From contig JAWHQI010000049.1 in the NCBI GenBank assembly GCA_033032865.1, positions 8,915,001 through 8,979,000 of the forward strand: a DNA stretch of 64,000 nt, in the 5' to 3' direction. The translations under genes were made by a program, and so were the position numbers. Each line of letters begins with the position of its first letter. Positions within the stretch are counted from its first letter, which is position 1. Origin of the DNA: Dactylorhiza incarnata. Lineage: Eukaryota > Streptophyta > Magnoliopsida > Asparagales > Orchidaceae. The notes below the pieces were generated by a model. That model was not told the DNA's origin and did no database searches. It saw nothing but the letters and a program-made list of their open reading frames with translations. This document shows positions 36,499 to 46,949 of the stretch, piece after piece.

Positions 36499-36507
36499 AG
36501 CTGTAAG

Positions 36508-36538
<31 letters not shown>

Positions 36539-36587
36539 AACTGAACCCAGTTCGGGGAAGGAGGGATCTTACAGCTCAAGACGGTCG
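36499..36587. repeat. Nested inverted repeat with a long C run at the F/E junction
   Basis: Ends AGCTGTAAG and CTTACAGCT are perfect inverted repeats. Inside is CGAACTG...CAGTTCG, next to a C run of about 30. The outer ends look like LTR ends (TGTAAG...CTTACA). Confidence 0.6.
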
Positions 36588-38813
36588 CTTAGCACTTCCT
36601 GGGTGGCAACGGCCTGCCCTCTCAAGCACTGAGTGGTCTCCTTGTTAGACAAGAGAATCAACACATCACATCAGATACATAATGCGGAAGCAATCACAAG
36701 GCAAACTAAAAAGGGACACATACATACATAAGCAAAAGGTCGTGGCAAACTGTTTACATGAATGGCCCTGTGGGCTAAGGATAACCAATACAACTCTAAC
36801 GCTCCTTATTTACTCCTATACACTTGGACTCACCTCACAAAAGACGGGGGGGGGGGGGGGGGGTGAGGTTGGTGTATCCGAACGGGCCATCTCGAGAGCC
36901 GGTATGCCATCATGCGGTGCGCGGGCTTCTTGCTGTCCCATCTCCTGTGAATGGTTATAAGGAGAACTGTTAGTCACAGAGCTAAGTGGAAAACACATCT
37001 CCTCCCCAGATCTATATCCTGGGGACGAGCTTAATATCCCAACATAAAATAAATAGTCGAAGCAAGAAGGGTTAGCATCATGTGTATAACCGGGCATTCT
37101 AATAACACTAACAGTTATTTATAGGAAGTGCTCAGCTGATTATCTTAATAACACTGATAATCATAATTTGCACACACACTGCGGATGTTCAGAACCCGCT
37201 CACAAAACCCTGTGCCGACACAGTTCGGACAACTTTTCTTCCAGTAGGGTAGCGAACCCCGTGGGCCTCACCGATGTGGTCGTCGGTGACTGTGACCAAT
37301 CCTGCCACTTCTAGGTGTGGTTGTACCGCATTACGCAGGCCCTCCCATACATCTGATCAGTGTACTACTTGGATGTGAGCGACATCCCACGATCCTGAAA
37401 TTTTGGCTGACCAGCGGAGGCAAATCCACATGTACGGGGTGGTGATTTCCCGCGATACACATCTCCATGTCGCCCTGAGTCATCAACTCTCCTACACTGG
37501 TATGAACGGTCTGCGAGCGTGACCGACCCGACACTTTTCCCACAAGCATTTCACAAACAGTTAACTAACGCAAGAACATACACCTCGGGTCTACCGCGAC
37601 TTCCTTGACTCGATCAGCTACCCATCTGTTGGTCGGGAGGCGCAATTGGCGTGAGAGCACATTATTTGGGGCTAACCCTAGAGGAGACACTCAACTCGCG
37701 GTTATCCCCAACTAAGCCTCTACAAAATAGGAATGGTCGCACGTTAGAGTAGAACCCAGGTTAGCACTGTAGGTATAACAATTATGGTGCAAAGTAAACT
37801 GTAGAATTACAGTGCTGAATAATAAAGTACTTGAAAGGAAAGCCGGAAGTAAAGGGCCGAAATAACCGGACCAGTACAAGACTGGAATATTGACATGACT
37901 AAATAAAAGCAGTAACTATCTGACCAGTACGAGAATGGAGTGTCGGAAAGACAAAATATACATCTGACCAGTACGAGACTGGAGTATCGAAAAGACTAAA
38001 TAAAAGCAGTAACTATCTGACCAGTACGAGACTGGAGTGTCGGAAAGACTAATTAAAAGAAGTAACTATCTGACCAGTACGAGACTGGAGTATCGAAAAG
38101 ACTAACTAAAAGCAGTAACTATCTGACCAGTACGAGACTGGAGTGTCGGAAAGACTAATTAAAAGCAGTAACTATCTGACCAGTACACGGCTGGAGTTTA
38201 GAAAATACTAAATAAAAGCAGTAACTATCTGATCAGTACGAAACTTGAGTGTCAGAAAGACTAATTAAAAGCAGTAACTATCTGACCAGTACGAGACTGG
38301 AGTATCGAAAAGACTAAATAAACATCTGACCAATACGAGACTGGAGTATCGAAAAGACTAAATAAAAGTAGTAACTATCTGACTAGTACAAGACTGGAGT
38401 CAAAGAAATTACAATAAGATAAATAACAAGTAATTAGCCCATCACTCCATAATCAGGAGGCTTCAGTTCCATCTATGTTCTTAGGAGGAAATTTCTGTTC
38501 TATCTCTGTTTGTATGAGTTTCTTCCCAATTCTGCCCTTCTTAATTATAGTCTGACCGAGGATTTTAATTGCGCCTTCTTAAACATAGTTTTATTAGGTG
38601 TTCCTTAGCTTCCCCAAAAAGAAGCGAGTTCCAATGTTCGGGAATCATTCTAAACGCAGCTCGATGTTTCATAAAGACTCTACATCGCTTCGAGCTGGAG
38701 TTTTCACTGATATTCATCAGGATGTTATTTATTCATAATATGATCTTATGATTATAAGGCGACTGTGTGTCATGATTTCTTCTCCCAATTCTTTTGAAAA
38801 TTTGATAACATAA
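36588..38813 (-). other. F LTR, left part, no gene
   Basis: Noncoding. It includes a G run (36846-36863) and a 53 bp tandem array. Short open frames at 36682-37549 have no recognisable domain. Confidence 0.6.
37866..38400 (-). repeat. 53 bp tandem array in F
   Basis: About ten copies of a unit starting TGACCAGTACGAGACTGGAG followed by TGTCGGAAAGACTAA and AGCAGTAACTATC. Copies vary by a few bases, and two are shortened. Confidence 0.88.
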
Positions 38814-40115
38814 TGAAAGTGCACAGTTAACCTCACTAGAATTCTCTAGAGGGGGGGTGAATAGAGATTTAAAATATTTTGTGCAAAGTTAATATATATA
38901 TGTGTATGATCACAGATTAGAGCTTCCCACACACCAACAAGAATTAGACAAGTAATTAAAGTATATGCAAGAGAGAAAATCACAGCACAACACAAGAAAA
39001 TATAGTGGTTCCCCAAACTTTGGGTAGTCCACTCTTCTACCCCCTTGGTAGGAATTCACTATCTTGCACTGAGTCTTTTGATAAGGAGACTCTTAGAACC
39101 ACCCTGAGTCTTTTGTCAAGGAGACTCTTAGAACCAACTGAGTCTTTTGACAAGGAGACTCTTAGAACCAGTACACTGAATTTTTTGAAGAGAGATTCTA
39201 AAAACTCTTTTACAATATTTAAGTAAGAAAGAAAGAAAGAAAGAAATAATAATGAATCTTCTTCCTAGCAAGAAGATTGGAAGCACAAGAAGTGAATTAA
39301 ATCTTTCTTCTATAGAGAGAAGAAGATTTGTAGCCTTTCTCTCTTTTAGTGAGAGCAATCAGATTTTGCAGCAGTGAGCAGAAGAAGAAATGGTTGAATA
39401 TTGCTGCAGAGCTTTTTCTCAATTTCTCTCTTTTCTCTTGGGAGCTTTACCTCTTTTTCAAAATGTATGTGGTAGATCACTCGACTCCTCTATTTTCTGC
39501 CGACCTCCTCTTTATTTATAGCTCTGTGTATTCAAAATAATGCTATAGGAGGATAATTAATTAGCAGTCAGAGAATTTGAAAAATAGAAATGTTTCTATA
39601 ATTAGCATACCAATAGAAGGAAAGAATTCATTCCAAATTCAAATAATATCCATAATGAGTTTTATCAGATTAGCCAAGAATCAAATAGAAGGAAAGAATG
39701 ATTCATAACGGCTATAAAATATTAACATTATTCCATATAAATTAGATCTACTGAAAGAAGGAAAGAGATCTGGCGCATTTTTAAATCTGTCATATAAATC
39801 GACGTGCGCCGATTACTATTCGACGTAAGCGTCAAATTCATCTTAGCTGGACGTCGAGAGAAGAATAAGGAAGGTGCGTCGACTAAGGTGCGTCGACTTC
39901 TTTATATGCGTCGACTAGAAATAAGAGTAGCGTCGACAACACGTACGTCGAAATCTTCCTAAAGTTACTTCGACATAACCTGAAGAAAACGTCGACTACA
40001 TTTCGACGTTGCGTCGAATACTATTCGACGCATATTTACTTAGTCTTGTTTTTCATTCATAAAAACTCTTTCTTTAACTCATTTCTAGGGGTTAAGAGAA
40101 ATCATTTCCACAACA
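38814..40115 (-). repeat. B 3' LTR
   Basis: Near-identical to 43622-44923. GTCGA words at 39798-40032, TATA box on the minus strand at 39520-39511 (CTATAAATAAAG), poly-C hairpin at 38844-38866. Open frames here appear twice because the LTR is duplicated. Confidence 0.95.
39798..40032 (-). repeat. GTCGA palindromic words in the B LTR
   Basis: About a dozen words such as CGTCGAATACTATTCGACG and GCGTCGAC lie within 235 bp, upstream of the TATA box in element sense. The copy in the 5' LTR is at 44607-44840, where two words are better preserved. Confidence 0.8.
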
Positions 40116-40136
40116 ATCTCCCCCTATTTGTCTTAA
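40116..40136 (-). promoter_or_regulatory. B polypurine tract
   Basis: Minus strand AAATAGGGGGAGAT directly before the 3' LTR start TGTTG. Extra CAGGGGGAG copies occur in the accessory coding sequence at about 40398-40440. Confidence 0.85.
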
Positions 40137-40299
40137 CCCTTCTTGGAGAGAAATTGTACTAGCATAAGAAGTATGTCACTTTAAAAAGTGAAATTTAGAT
40201 AAGGAGATCAAATATTCCAGAATCATATAAACAGATTTCATTTTCATACCAATTCATTTTCAACTATAGGATGAGATATATCAGCAATGTTTTCAAATA

Positions 40300-41520
40300 C
40301 TACTCAGGTGGGGTAGGAGGAGTCTTTCTTTTTCTCTTGAATACTAATGTTTGAGGAGAGGAGGATTTCTCTTTCCCACTTGTAAGAAGTTCATTTAGCT
40401 CCCCCTGAGCAGGTAGCTCCCCCTGGGATAGAACTCCTTTTATTCTTTCTTCTTCAGCCAACAGAATATCTGTCTCTTTTTCTTTTCCAGTATCAGCTTC
40501 ATTTCCTTTCTCAGTTCCATCAGCTGGTTCATTTCAATCTAGATTTGTACCAGCTTCATTTTTAGCCTCATTCACTGCTCTGCTTCCTTCCCCCTGTAGT
40601 GGTGTCATTTGATTTGCAGCATCTCTTGCTATGTTGAGTATCTCTATTGTTTGTTCATCAATATGGAGCTCAGGTACTATCTCATTCCCAAGGGATTTGA
40701 GCAGTGCTAGACTGTCAGTTTTTGAGGTAGGAAGGGATTTGTGAGAAGGAGATTTAGGATTGGAGAGCTGATCTTCATCTAGATTCTCCCCCTTCTTGAC
40801 CTTCTTGGCCAAGGAGGTTAAGAAAGACCTAGTCACTCTAGAGGAAGAGAGAGATGACTTTAGATCTTGCACAGAGTCACTGACCCCATCTATTTGGGTG
40901 TGCATGTGAAGGATGGAGGAATGAATCTGGGAGCAATGCTCATCTAGCATTTCCTGGAATTTTTGAGCTGCAGATTGGATGCACTGAGTGAGTAGAGCCT
41001 CAGTGGATGCAGATGGTGGAGAGTGAGGAGATGATGAATGTGGAGAGGGGATTCTATCATCTTGAGGAGGTATATTTGATGGAGGAGGTGGAGGAATAGA
41101 TGAGACTTGGGCATGTGGTTGAGATGGTATTTGTGTGGATGAAGAACTAAAGTCCACTACACATACTTTTCCTTTTCTAATTCCATTAAGTACTGTGGTA
41201 CCAGTCTTGATATCAATAATATGGCAGAATAGTGTGGTGAATTTTACCTCATACTTACTATTATCACATATCTGACTTATACTTATCAGATTATGATTTA
41301 GTCCTTTGACTACTGCCACATTCTTGAAGGTGACTTTCCCTTCATTGAAATCTCCAAAGCCCTTGGTTTGGCCACAGCTAGAGTCTCCAAAAGTTACTGA
41401 TGGTCCAAGTCTGTCCTCAAAGTTGATTAACAGGTTTTTGCATCCTGTCATGTGCATGGAGCATCCACTGTCCAAGTACCACACAAGCCTGGAGATGTGA
41501 TACATCTGCACATAAAATTT
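40300..41520 (-). CDS. B protease fused to accessory-protein tail, with one in-frame TGA
   Basis: It starts as a copia aspartic protease: VWYLDSGCSMHMTG, then VTFGDSSCGQTKGFGDFNEG and LNHNLISISQICD. Just where integrase should begin, after GIRKGKVCVVDF, it runs in frame into a Pro/Ser-rich linker and a heptad-like segment with VTRSFLTSLAKKVKKGENLD, the tail of the R1 accessory gene. A TGA at 40534-40536 is followed by a further 77 codons in the same frame (containing SQGELPAQGEL and a basic KRKRK) to a TAG at 40300-40302. No ATG is near the start; a stop lies just upstream, so expression needs frameshifting, splicing or reinitiation after gag. The deletion of integrase-RT-RNase H kept the frame, which suggests a tolerated fusion rather than random decay. 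Confidence 0.8.
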
Positions 41521-43523
41521 CAAACATTAGTTTGAACCCTGCTCAGCTGGGGTCCCTTCCTATAATCAGTGAAAGAACTAATGAAGGAATAAGTAGGTTT
41601 TACAGGATATCCTTCCTCCTTTTGGGGCATTGGTCTATCATACCAATCTGTTTTGGTAATGTCACAAAAATGGTGTTCATAATAAAAGGAAAGGGAAGGA
41701 GACTTTTTGAACAGAGAGACATTTCTGTCAGATTGGTTGCGTCGATATGAATTCGACGTATGTTTAAGGTTGCGTCGATATGGAGTCGACGCTTTCTTTA
41801 TTCTGTGTTTACTTTCAGTCGAAGTATGAGAAGGGTTGCGTTGAGTAGAAGTTGACGCATTTTGGTGTAAGCGTCGATTAGAAATCGACGCACGTTGATA
41901 AGAGTTCGACGCATGTTCAAAATTTTTGTGAGGATTCTTTCCTAAGATTCCTTTATTTGTAATGGGATTAGGTTGATTGAAAATAGTGGTTATTTCTTGA
42001 CTTACTTGTGATCTTGCTTCTGCTAGATGATTCTCCCTAGTGAAGTGAATGGGATGTTTCCAGACAGGTTTGCTAGATGATTGAGATTTAGATGCTTCAT
42101 CAGTTTTCAGTTTTAGTTGACTAAATCTATTAGTGAGATTCTCAGAAATATTTTTGATCTTCTGACCTCTTCCATTTAGAGAGTCCTCAAAGGCTTTAGC
42201 CTTTGCTAGCTCTTTTCTTAGTGTTAGATTTTCTAAATAGATTTTGTTTAGGTTTTCCTCTGAGAGTTCTAGATTGAGTTTATAATTTTTATGGTGTATA
42301 TTTACTTGTTTTAGATTTTTTAATTCCATCCTTAATTCTTTTACTTCTTTTTTAGATTTGATTAAATCTAAACAGAATTCTTTGAAATCTTGTTTGAAAT
42401 CAGTAGAGGAGAAATCTATATTATCAAGTATATTTACCATAGATGTGTCATCAAGCTTCTCAGTGGCCATCAGACATGTTTCTTCTTGCTTGACCTCTTC
42501 TTGATCAATATCTGATGAGGTACTTTCTTCAGATTCTGAATCACTCCAGGATTGAGCAATGAATCCTCTTTCTTTCTTTTTCTTCTTTGGATCTGTTCTT
42601 TTCAGATCTTTCTTGCTGCTGTTCTCCTTGGGACATTCAGGAGCAATGTGTCCAGGTTTCCTGCAAGTGTAACAGATAATCTCTTTAGTGGGTGTTTTGT
42701 TATACCTGGTTTTTGAATCTCTTCTTCTGGATCCTTCTGTTTTGATCCACTTTTTGAACTTTCTGGCAAGCAAGCTGATTAGCTCCTCATCATTAGTAGA
42801 TGATTCACCTTCAATAACCTTCAATGCAATACTCTTTTCTTTTGAGAGTGGAGATGCCTTTTCTTTTTCAGCTCTGGTTTTCAACAGTTGTTCATAGGAT
42901 TTTAATTTACCCAATAGAACATCTGTTGATATTTCTTTTTGACTTCTGGAGTCTTTAATTGGCCAGATTCTTGAATCCCAAGAGCTGGGAAAGCAAGTCA
43001 GCAATTTATCATTTATCTCAGTGAGAGATATGTCCTTCTCAAGTGTTCTCAATTCATTGACTATGAGGCTGAATCTTGAGTACATGTCAGCAACACTTTC
43101 ACTTTCTTTCTTTTGGAAGTTTTCATATTGGGAAATCAGTAGTGCCTTTCTATCCTTTTTCTCATCAGCACTTCCCTCTACCATTTTGGTGAGAGCTTCC
43201 CATACTTCCTTAGCTGACTCACAATCAGCAATCTTTTGGAAAATTTCATCTGAGAGGGTTGAGACTAAGATATTCATAGCTTTGGCATCATGTCCTTGGG
43301 CTTTCTTCTCATCCTCTGTCCATTCAGCTCTTGGAGCAAGTGTTTCAGTCACTTTTCCACTTGAGTCCTTCCTGAGTGGCTTGGGGGGACCTGTCAAGAT
43401 AATATTAAACAATTCATCATCAATAGAGTTTAAATAAATTCTAACTCTTGTCTTCCAAAGTGCAAACTTTTCAAGATTGCACATTGGTGGTCTGGTGGAA
43501 GCATAATCTTTGATTTGTGCCAT
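41520..43523 (-). CDS. B gag, intact
   Basis: 667 residues, ATG at 43523, no stops. The UBN2-type copia gag domain covers roughly residues 10-220 (FALWKTRVRIYLNSIDDELF, AKAMNILVSTLSDEIFQKI, DMYSRFSLIVNELRTL, LLTCFPSSWDSRIWPI). A CCHC knuckle CYTCRKPGHIAPECP is at about 285-300, followed by a Lys-rich stretch, an acidic region, and a long coiled coil (about 350-480). The C-terminal 150 residues are Ser/Thr/Arg/His-rich and are encoded partly by the element's GTCGA words (41740-41913). The longest intact coding sequence in the window. It probably forms particles and packages B RNA; pol must come from another element. Confidence 0.93.
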   Translation of the reverse strand: MAQIKDYASTRPPMCNLEKFALWKTRVRIYLNSIDDELFNIILTGPPKPLRKDSSGKVTETLAPRAEWTEDEKKAQGHDAKAMNILVSTLSDEIFQKIADCESAKEVWEALTKMVEGSADEKKDRKALLISQYENFQKKESESVADMYSRFSLIVNELRTLEKDISLTEINDKLLTCFPSSWDSRIWPIKDSRSQKEISTDVLLGKLKSYEQLLKTRAEKEKASPLSKEKSIALKVIEGESSTNDEELISLLARKFKKWIKTEGSRRRDSKTRYNKTPTKEIICYTCRKPGHIAPECPKENSSKKDLKRTDPKKKKKERGFIAQSWSDSESEESTSSDIDQEEVKQEETCLMATEKLDDTSMVNILDNIDFSSTDFKQDFKEFCLDLIKSKKEVKELRMELKNLKQVNIHHKNYKLNLELSEENLNKIYLENLTLRKELAKAKAFEDSLNGRGQKIKNISENLTNRFSQLKLKTDEASKSQSSSKPVWKHPIHFTRENHLAEARSQVSQEITTIFNQPNPITNKGILGKNPHKNFEHASNSYQRASISNRRLHQNASTSTQRNPSHTSTESKHRIKKASTPYRRNLKHTSNSYRRNQSDRNVSLFKKSPSLSFYYEHHFCDITKTDWYDRPMPQKEEGYPVKPTYSFISSFTDYRKGPQLSRVQTNV

Positions 43524-43603
43524 GTGAAAAATAGTTTTGAAGATATATATATATATATAAGAGGTAGAATCTTTTGATCAAGGAGTTATCCTTTTTAGAT
43601 CAA

Positions 43604-43619
43604 CCTGGCTCTGATACCA
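43604..43619 (-). promoter_or_regulatory. B primer-binding site, initiator-Met tRNA
   Basis: Minus strand TGGTATCAGAGCCAGG, two bases after the 5' LTR. Perfect match to the canonical plant copia primer site. Confidence 0.93.
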
Positions 43620-43621
43620 AT

Positions 43622-44923
43622 TGAAAGTGCACAGTTAACCTCACTAGAATTCTCTAGAGGGGGGGTGAATAGAGATTTAAAATATTTTGTGCAAAGTTAA
43701 TATATATATGTGTATGATCACAGATTAGAGCTTCCCACACACCAACAAGAATTAGACACGTAATTAAAGTATATGCAAGAGAGAAAATCACAGCACAACA
43801 CAAGAAAATATAGTGGTTCCCCAAACTTTGGGTAGTCCACTCTTCTACCCCCTTGGTAGGAATTCACTATCTTGCACTGAGTCTTTTGATAAGGAGACTC
43901 TTAGAACCACCCTGAGTCTTTTGTCAAGGAGACTCTTAGAACCAACTGAGTCTTTTGACAAGGAGACTCTTAGAACCAGTACACTGAATTATTTGAAGAG
44001 AGATTCTAAAAACTCTTTTACAATATTTAAGTAAGAAAGAAAGAAAGAAAGAAACAATAATGAATCTTCTTCCTAGCAAGAAGATTGGAAGAACAAGAAG
44101 TGAATTAAATCTTTCTTCTATAGAGAGAAGAAGATTTGTAGCCTTTCTCTCTTTTAGTGAGAGCAATCAGATTTTGCAGCAGTGAGCAGAAGAAGAAATG
44201 GTTGAATATTGCTGCAGAGCTTTTTCTCAATTTCTCTCTTTTCTCTTGGGAGCTTTTCCTCTATTTCAAAATGTATGTGGTAGATCACTCGACTCCTCTA
44301 TTTTCTACCGACCTCCTCTTTATTTATAGCTCTGTGTATTCAAAATAATGCTATAGGAGGATAATTAATTAGCAGTAAGAGAATTTGAAAAATAGAAATG
44401 TTTCTATAATTAGCATACCAATAGAAGGAAAGAATTCATTCCAAATTCAAATAATATCCATAATGAGTTTTATCAGATTAGCCAAGAATCAAATAGAAGG
44501 AAAGAATGATTCAGAACGGCTATAAAATATTAACATTATTCCATATAAATTAGATCTACTGAAAGAAGGAAAGAGATCTGGCGCATTTTTAAATCTGTCA
44601 TATAAATCGACGTGCGTCGATTACTATTCGACGTAAGCGTCGAATTCATCTTAGCTGGACGTCGAGAGAAGAATAAGGAAGGTGCGTCGACTAAGGTGCG
44701 TCGACTTCTTTATATGCGTCGACTAGAAATAAGAGTAGCGTCGACAACACGTACGTCGAAATCTTCCTAAATTTACTTCGACATAACCTGAAGAAAACGT
44801 CGACTACATTTCGACGTTGCGTCGAATACTATTCGACGCATATTTACTTGGTCTTGTTTTTCATTCATAAAAACTCTTTCTTTAACTCATTTCTAGGGGT
44901 TAAGAGAAATCATTTCCCCAACA
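43622..44923 (-). repeat. B 5' LTR
   Basis: Promoter copy next to the primer site. TATA box on the minus strand around 44329-44319. Poly-C hairpin (stem CTCTA/TAGAG) at 43652-43674. Confidence 0.95.
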
Positions 44924-45440
44924 TATAAGTCTTGGTTGTTTTTCCCGAAAACTTGGTGAGTCCACCATTTATCTCCAAATGTCCCTATAATTTTATAGTA
45001 TACTCAAAATAGTATATTAGGGGTTAACAAAATTTCCAAAGATTTTCCCGCCCATTTTGGGGGTTTAATTTGTCCAAAGAAATCTTATTTAGGCTCATTA
45101 CCTTATCAATTCAACTTATAAAACCCCCAAATTCTGATAGTGTCTTCAAAGAGCTCTAAGCATGAGCCTATAAATTTCCCAGAATTTTCCAAGGTTGTTA
45201 GGGCTTTTAATTCATTCAAATAACTCTTGAAAAGGATCTTAAAAATAGCAAAACACATTACAAAATTCCCAAAACTTTACTAGGGTTAGCCATCATAATC
45301 AAGAACATTTTTTATATTCAAAGAATTTTCCCAAGGAGCCTAGATTTGCCTCAGAAAATTCAGGAAGAGAAATCGGGTTTGGGGTGCGAATAAGGGTTCC
45401 TAGGAGAGAGGGAGGAGTCGGACGGAGCGCCACCCCCTGC

Positions 45441-45554
45441 CCCCACAGCGGATCTGGGCTGATCCGCTGTGGGGGGTGGGGTGGGGGCGTAATTTTATGC
45501 ATGGGAAATAAGAATATCTGGGCCGTCTGATCTTATCGTGGAGATCGGACGGCC
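45441..45554. repeat. Two adjacent hairpins in F
   Basis: A perfect 14 bp stem CCCCACAGCGGATC/GATCCGCTGTGGGG with a 6-base loop (45441-45474). A second, 12 bp with one wobble-compatible mismatch, GGCCGTCTGATC/GATCGGACGGCC, is at 45521-45554. Confidence 0.75.
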
Positions 45555-46449
45555 ACTACAATTGACGACGATACGAAAGGTGGCATCCGCTGCCACCGCC
45601 GGGCAGCGTCCGCCATCCGCCGCCGGCTCCCCTGATCGACTTGACGGGGGCCGTCGACCCATCTGGCGGTGGTCCGATGGTCTGCCGTTGCCGGCCACCG
45701 CCGTTGTTATCCTACCCGAGCGGAGGGGGGCGGCCTGCGCCATTTTGTCGGTGCCATGCCTCCCCTCCCTCCTTGGCAGCCGGGCTTACTCCCCCCAGCC
45801 GGCTCGCCGGAGGTCGGCCCTACCTCCGGCGGGGGTCCGGTGGCCTGACGCCGCCGACTATCACTGGAAAAGCTTCACAGAGGGGAGGGGAAAACAGAGG
45901 AATGGGGGCTTGCGGGTGCTTCCAGAGGCGTGTTCTCCGGCAGCCCCGCCGCCTTCCACCGTCGGGGGAGGAGTCCAATGGTAGGGTGCTACTCCCCGAG
46001 CGCCACCACCGACGCTAGGGTGGAGATCCCTTCGCTCGACCACCACCACCCGAGCCTGGGCATGGCTCGGGTGGTGCTGGTGGCGCTCTGGCAGAGGAGG
46101 TGTGCATGCAACATGTCGGGGAATTGGGAAAGGGGGAGGGGAGGTGTTCCACTTGGTGTGGGGGAGCTAGGGTGGTGGTTAGGGGTCCGATCATCGTAGG
46201 TGGCGGCGGTGGTGAGCTTGGGAGGGGTTTTCCGGTGAGGGAGCTTAGGCAGAGGGGAGGGGCTGGCTGGGGGGGAAGGTGAGTGTGCTCAGAGGAGGGG
46301 GTTTACCTTTATTGGGAGGGAGGGGGGCCTCCCTCCCTTTCTCCCGATGTGGGACTAAAGGGAGGGGGTGGGGGAAGATATTTCTTCCTCCTCCCTCCAC
46401 TTCCTCAAGGCCACCTGGCCACCCTTAATGGGGTAGGGCAGCCTCCCTT

Positions 46450-46456
46450 GGTGGGG

Positions 46457-46496
<40 letters not shown>

Positions 46497-46497
46497 A
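46450..46497 (+). repeat. Poly-G run
   Basis: More than 40 Gs with very few interruptions. Length is probably unreliable in any assembly. Confidence 0.8.
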
Positions 46498-46949
46498 GAG
46501 AGATCCTATTTAGGATGTTTCCAAAAATAATGAATTTTGTTGGTCTTGTTTGACCAAATTAAACCCTAGGGTGGGTCCCCTATGTAGGTCAAGGTTTAAG
46601 TGGGTCCAACTCGTCGGGTGGATGGTCAATGTTGGAGTATTAAATAAACTTGGGTGCGTGAATGCTTTTCGGTGTGTCATAAAGCTTGATTTGACTGTGA
46701 GTTGACTTTCCGACGTCGTAATTGGTCACAATGAACTTTGTTGGTCTTGTTTTGACTTTAGGAGTCCACTAAGACTGACTCAGAATGATTCGGAGTTCGT
46801 TCGTTTAATATTTTGAATAGTGTGTCGTGATGGTCTACAAAACCTAAGATGGACATATTTCTCATATGACCTCCGATTGGAATTCAACGAGTCTTGTTGA
46901 CTCGTATTGACTGCACGAGTCTAACGGAACTGACAGAAGTCAATTCGGT

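Larger units (their letters stand above)
38814..44923 (-). mobile_element. B: young nonautonomous copia element with gag and protease-accessory fusion
   Basis: 6110 bp. Each LTR is 1302 bp, ending TGTTG...TTTCA in element sense; I counted about 14 differences between them (about 1.1%). Flanks CATAA and TATAA fit a target duplication with one change. Internal order on the minus strand: initiator-Met primer site, intact 667-residue gag, protease joined to an accessory-protein tail, polypurine tract. Integrase, RT and RNase H are absent. Gag-only elements with paired LTRs have been described as TR-GAG; this one also keeps protease and accessory tail. Confidence 0.93.
44924..46946 (-). other. F LTR, right part, GC-rich, no gene
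   Basis: Resumes F after B. Between about 45400 and 46500 it is very GC-rich, and long open frames on both strands (45495-46498) are Pro/Gly/Arg-rich products of composition, not genes. On the minus strand near 46358-46338 a TAGTCCCACATCGGGA motif, common in plant LTR promoters, is present. Confidence 0.6.

Noticed and set aside
39005..39540. Duplicated open frames in the B LTRs (also 43813-44348)
   Set aside because: Duplicated only because LTRs are duplicated; no domain, and they lie on both strands.
45495..46498. Several overlapping open frames on both strands, up to 148 codons
   Set aside because: GC-rich LTR sequence gives long frames by composition; products are Pro/Gly/Arg-rich with no domain.
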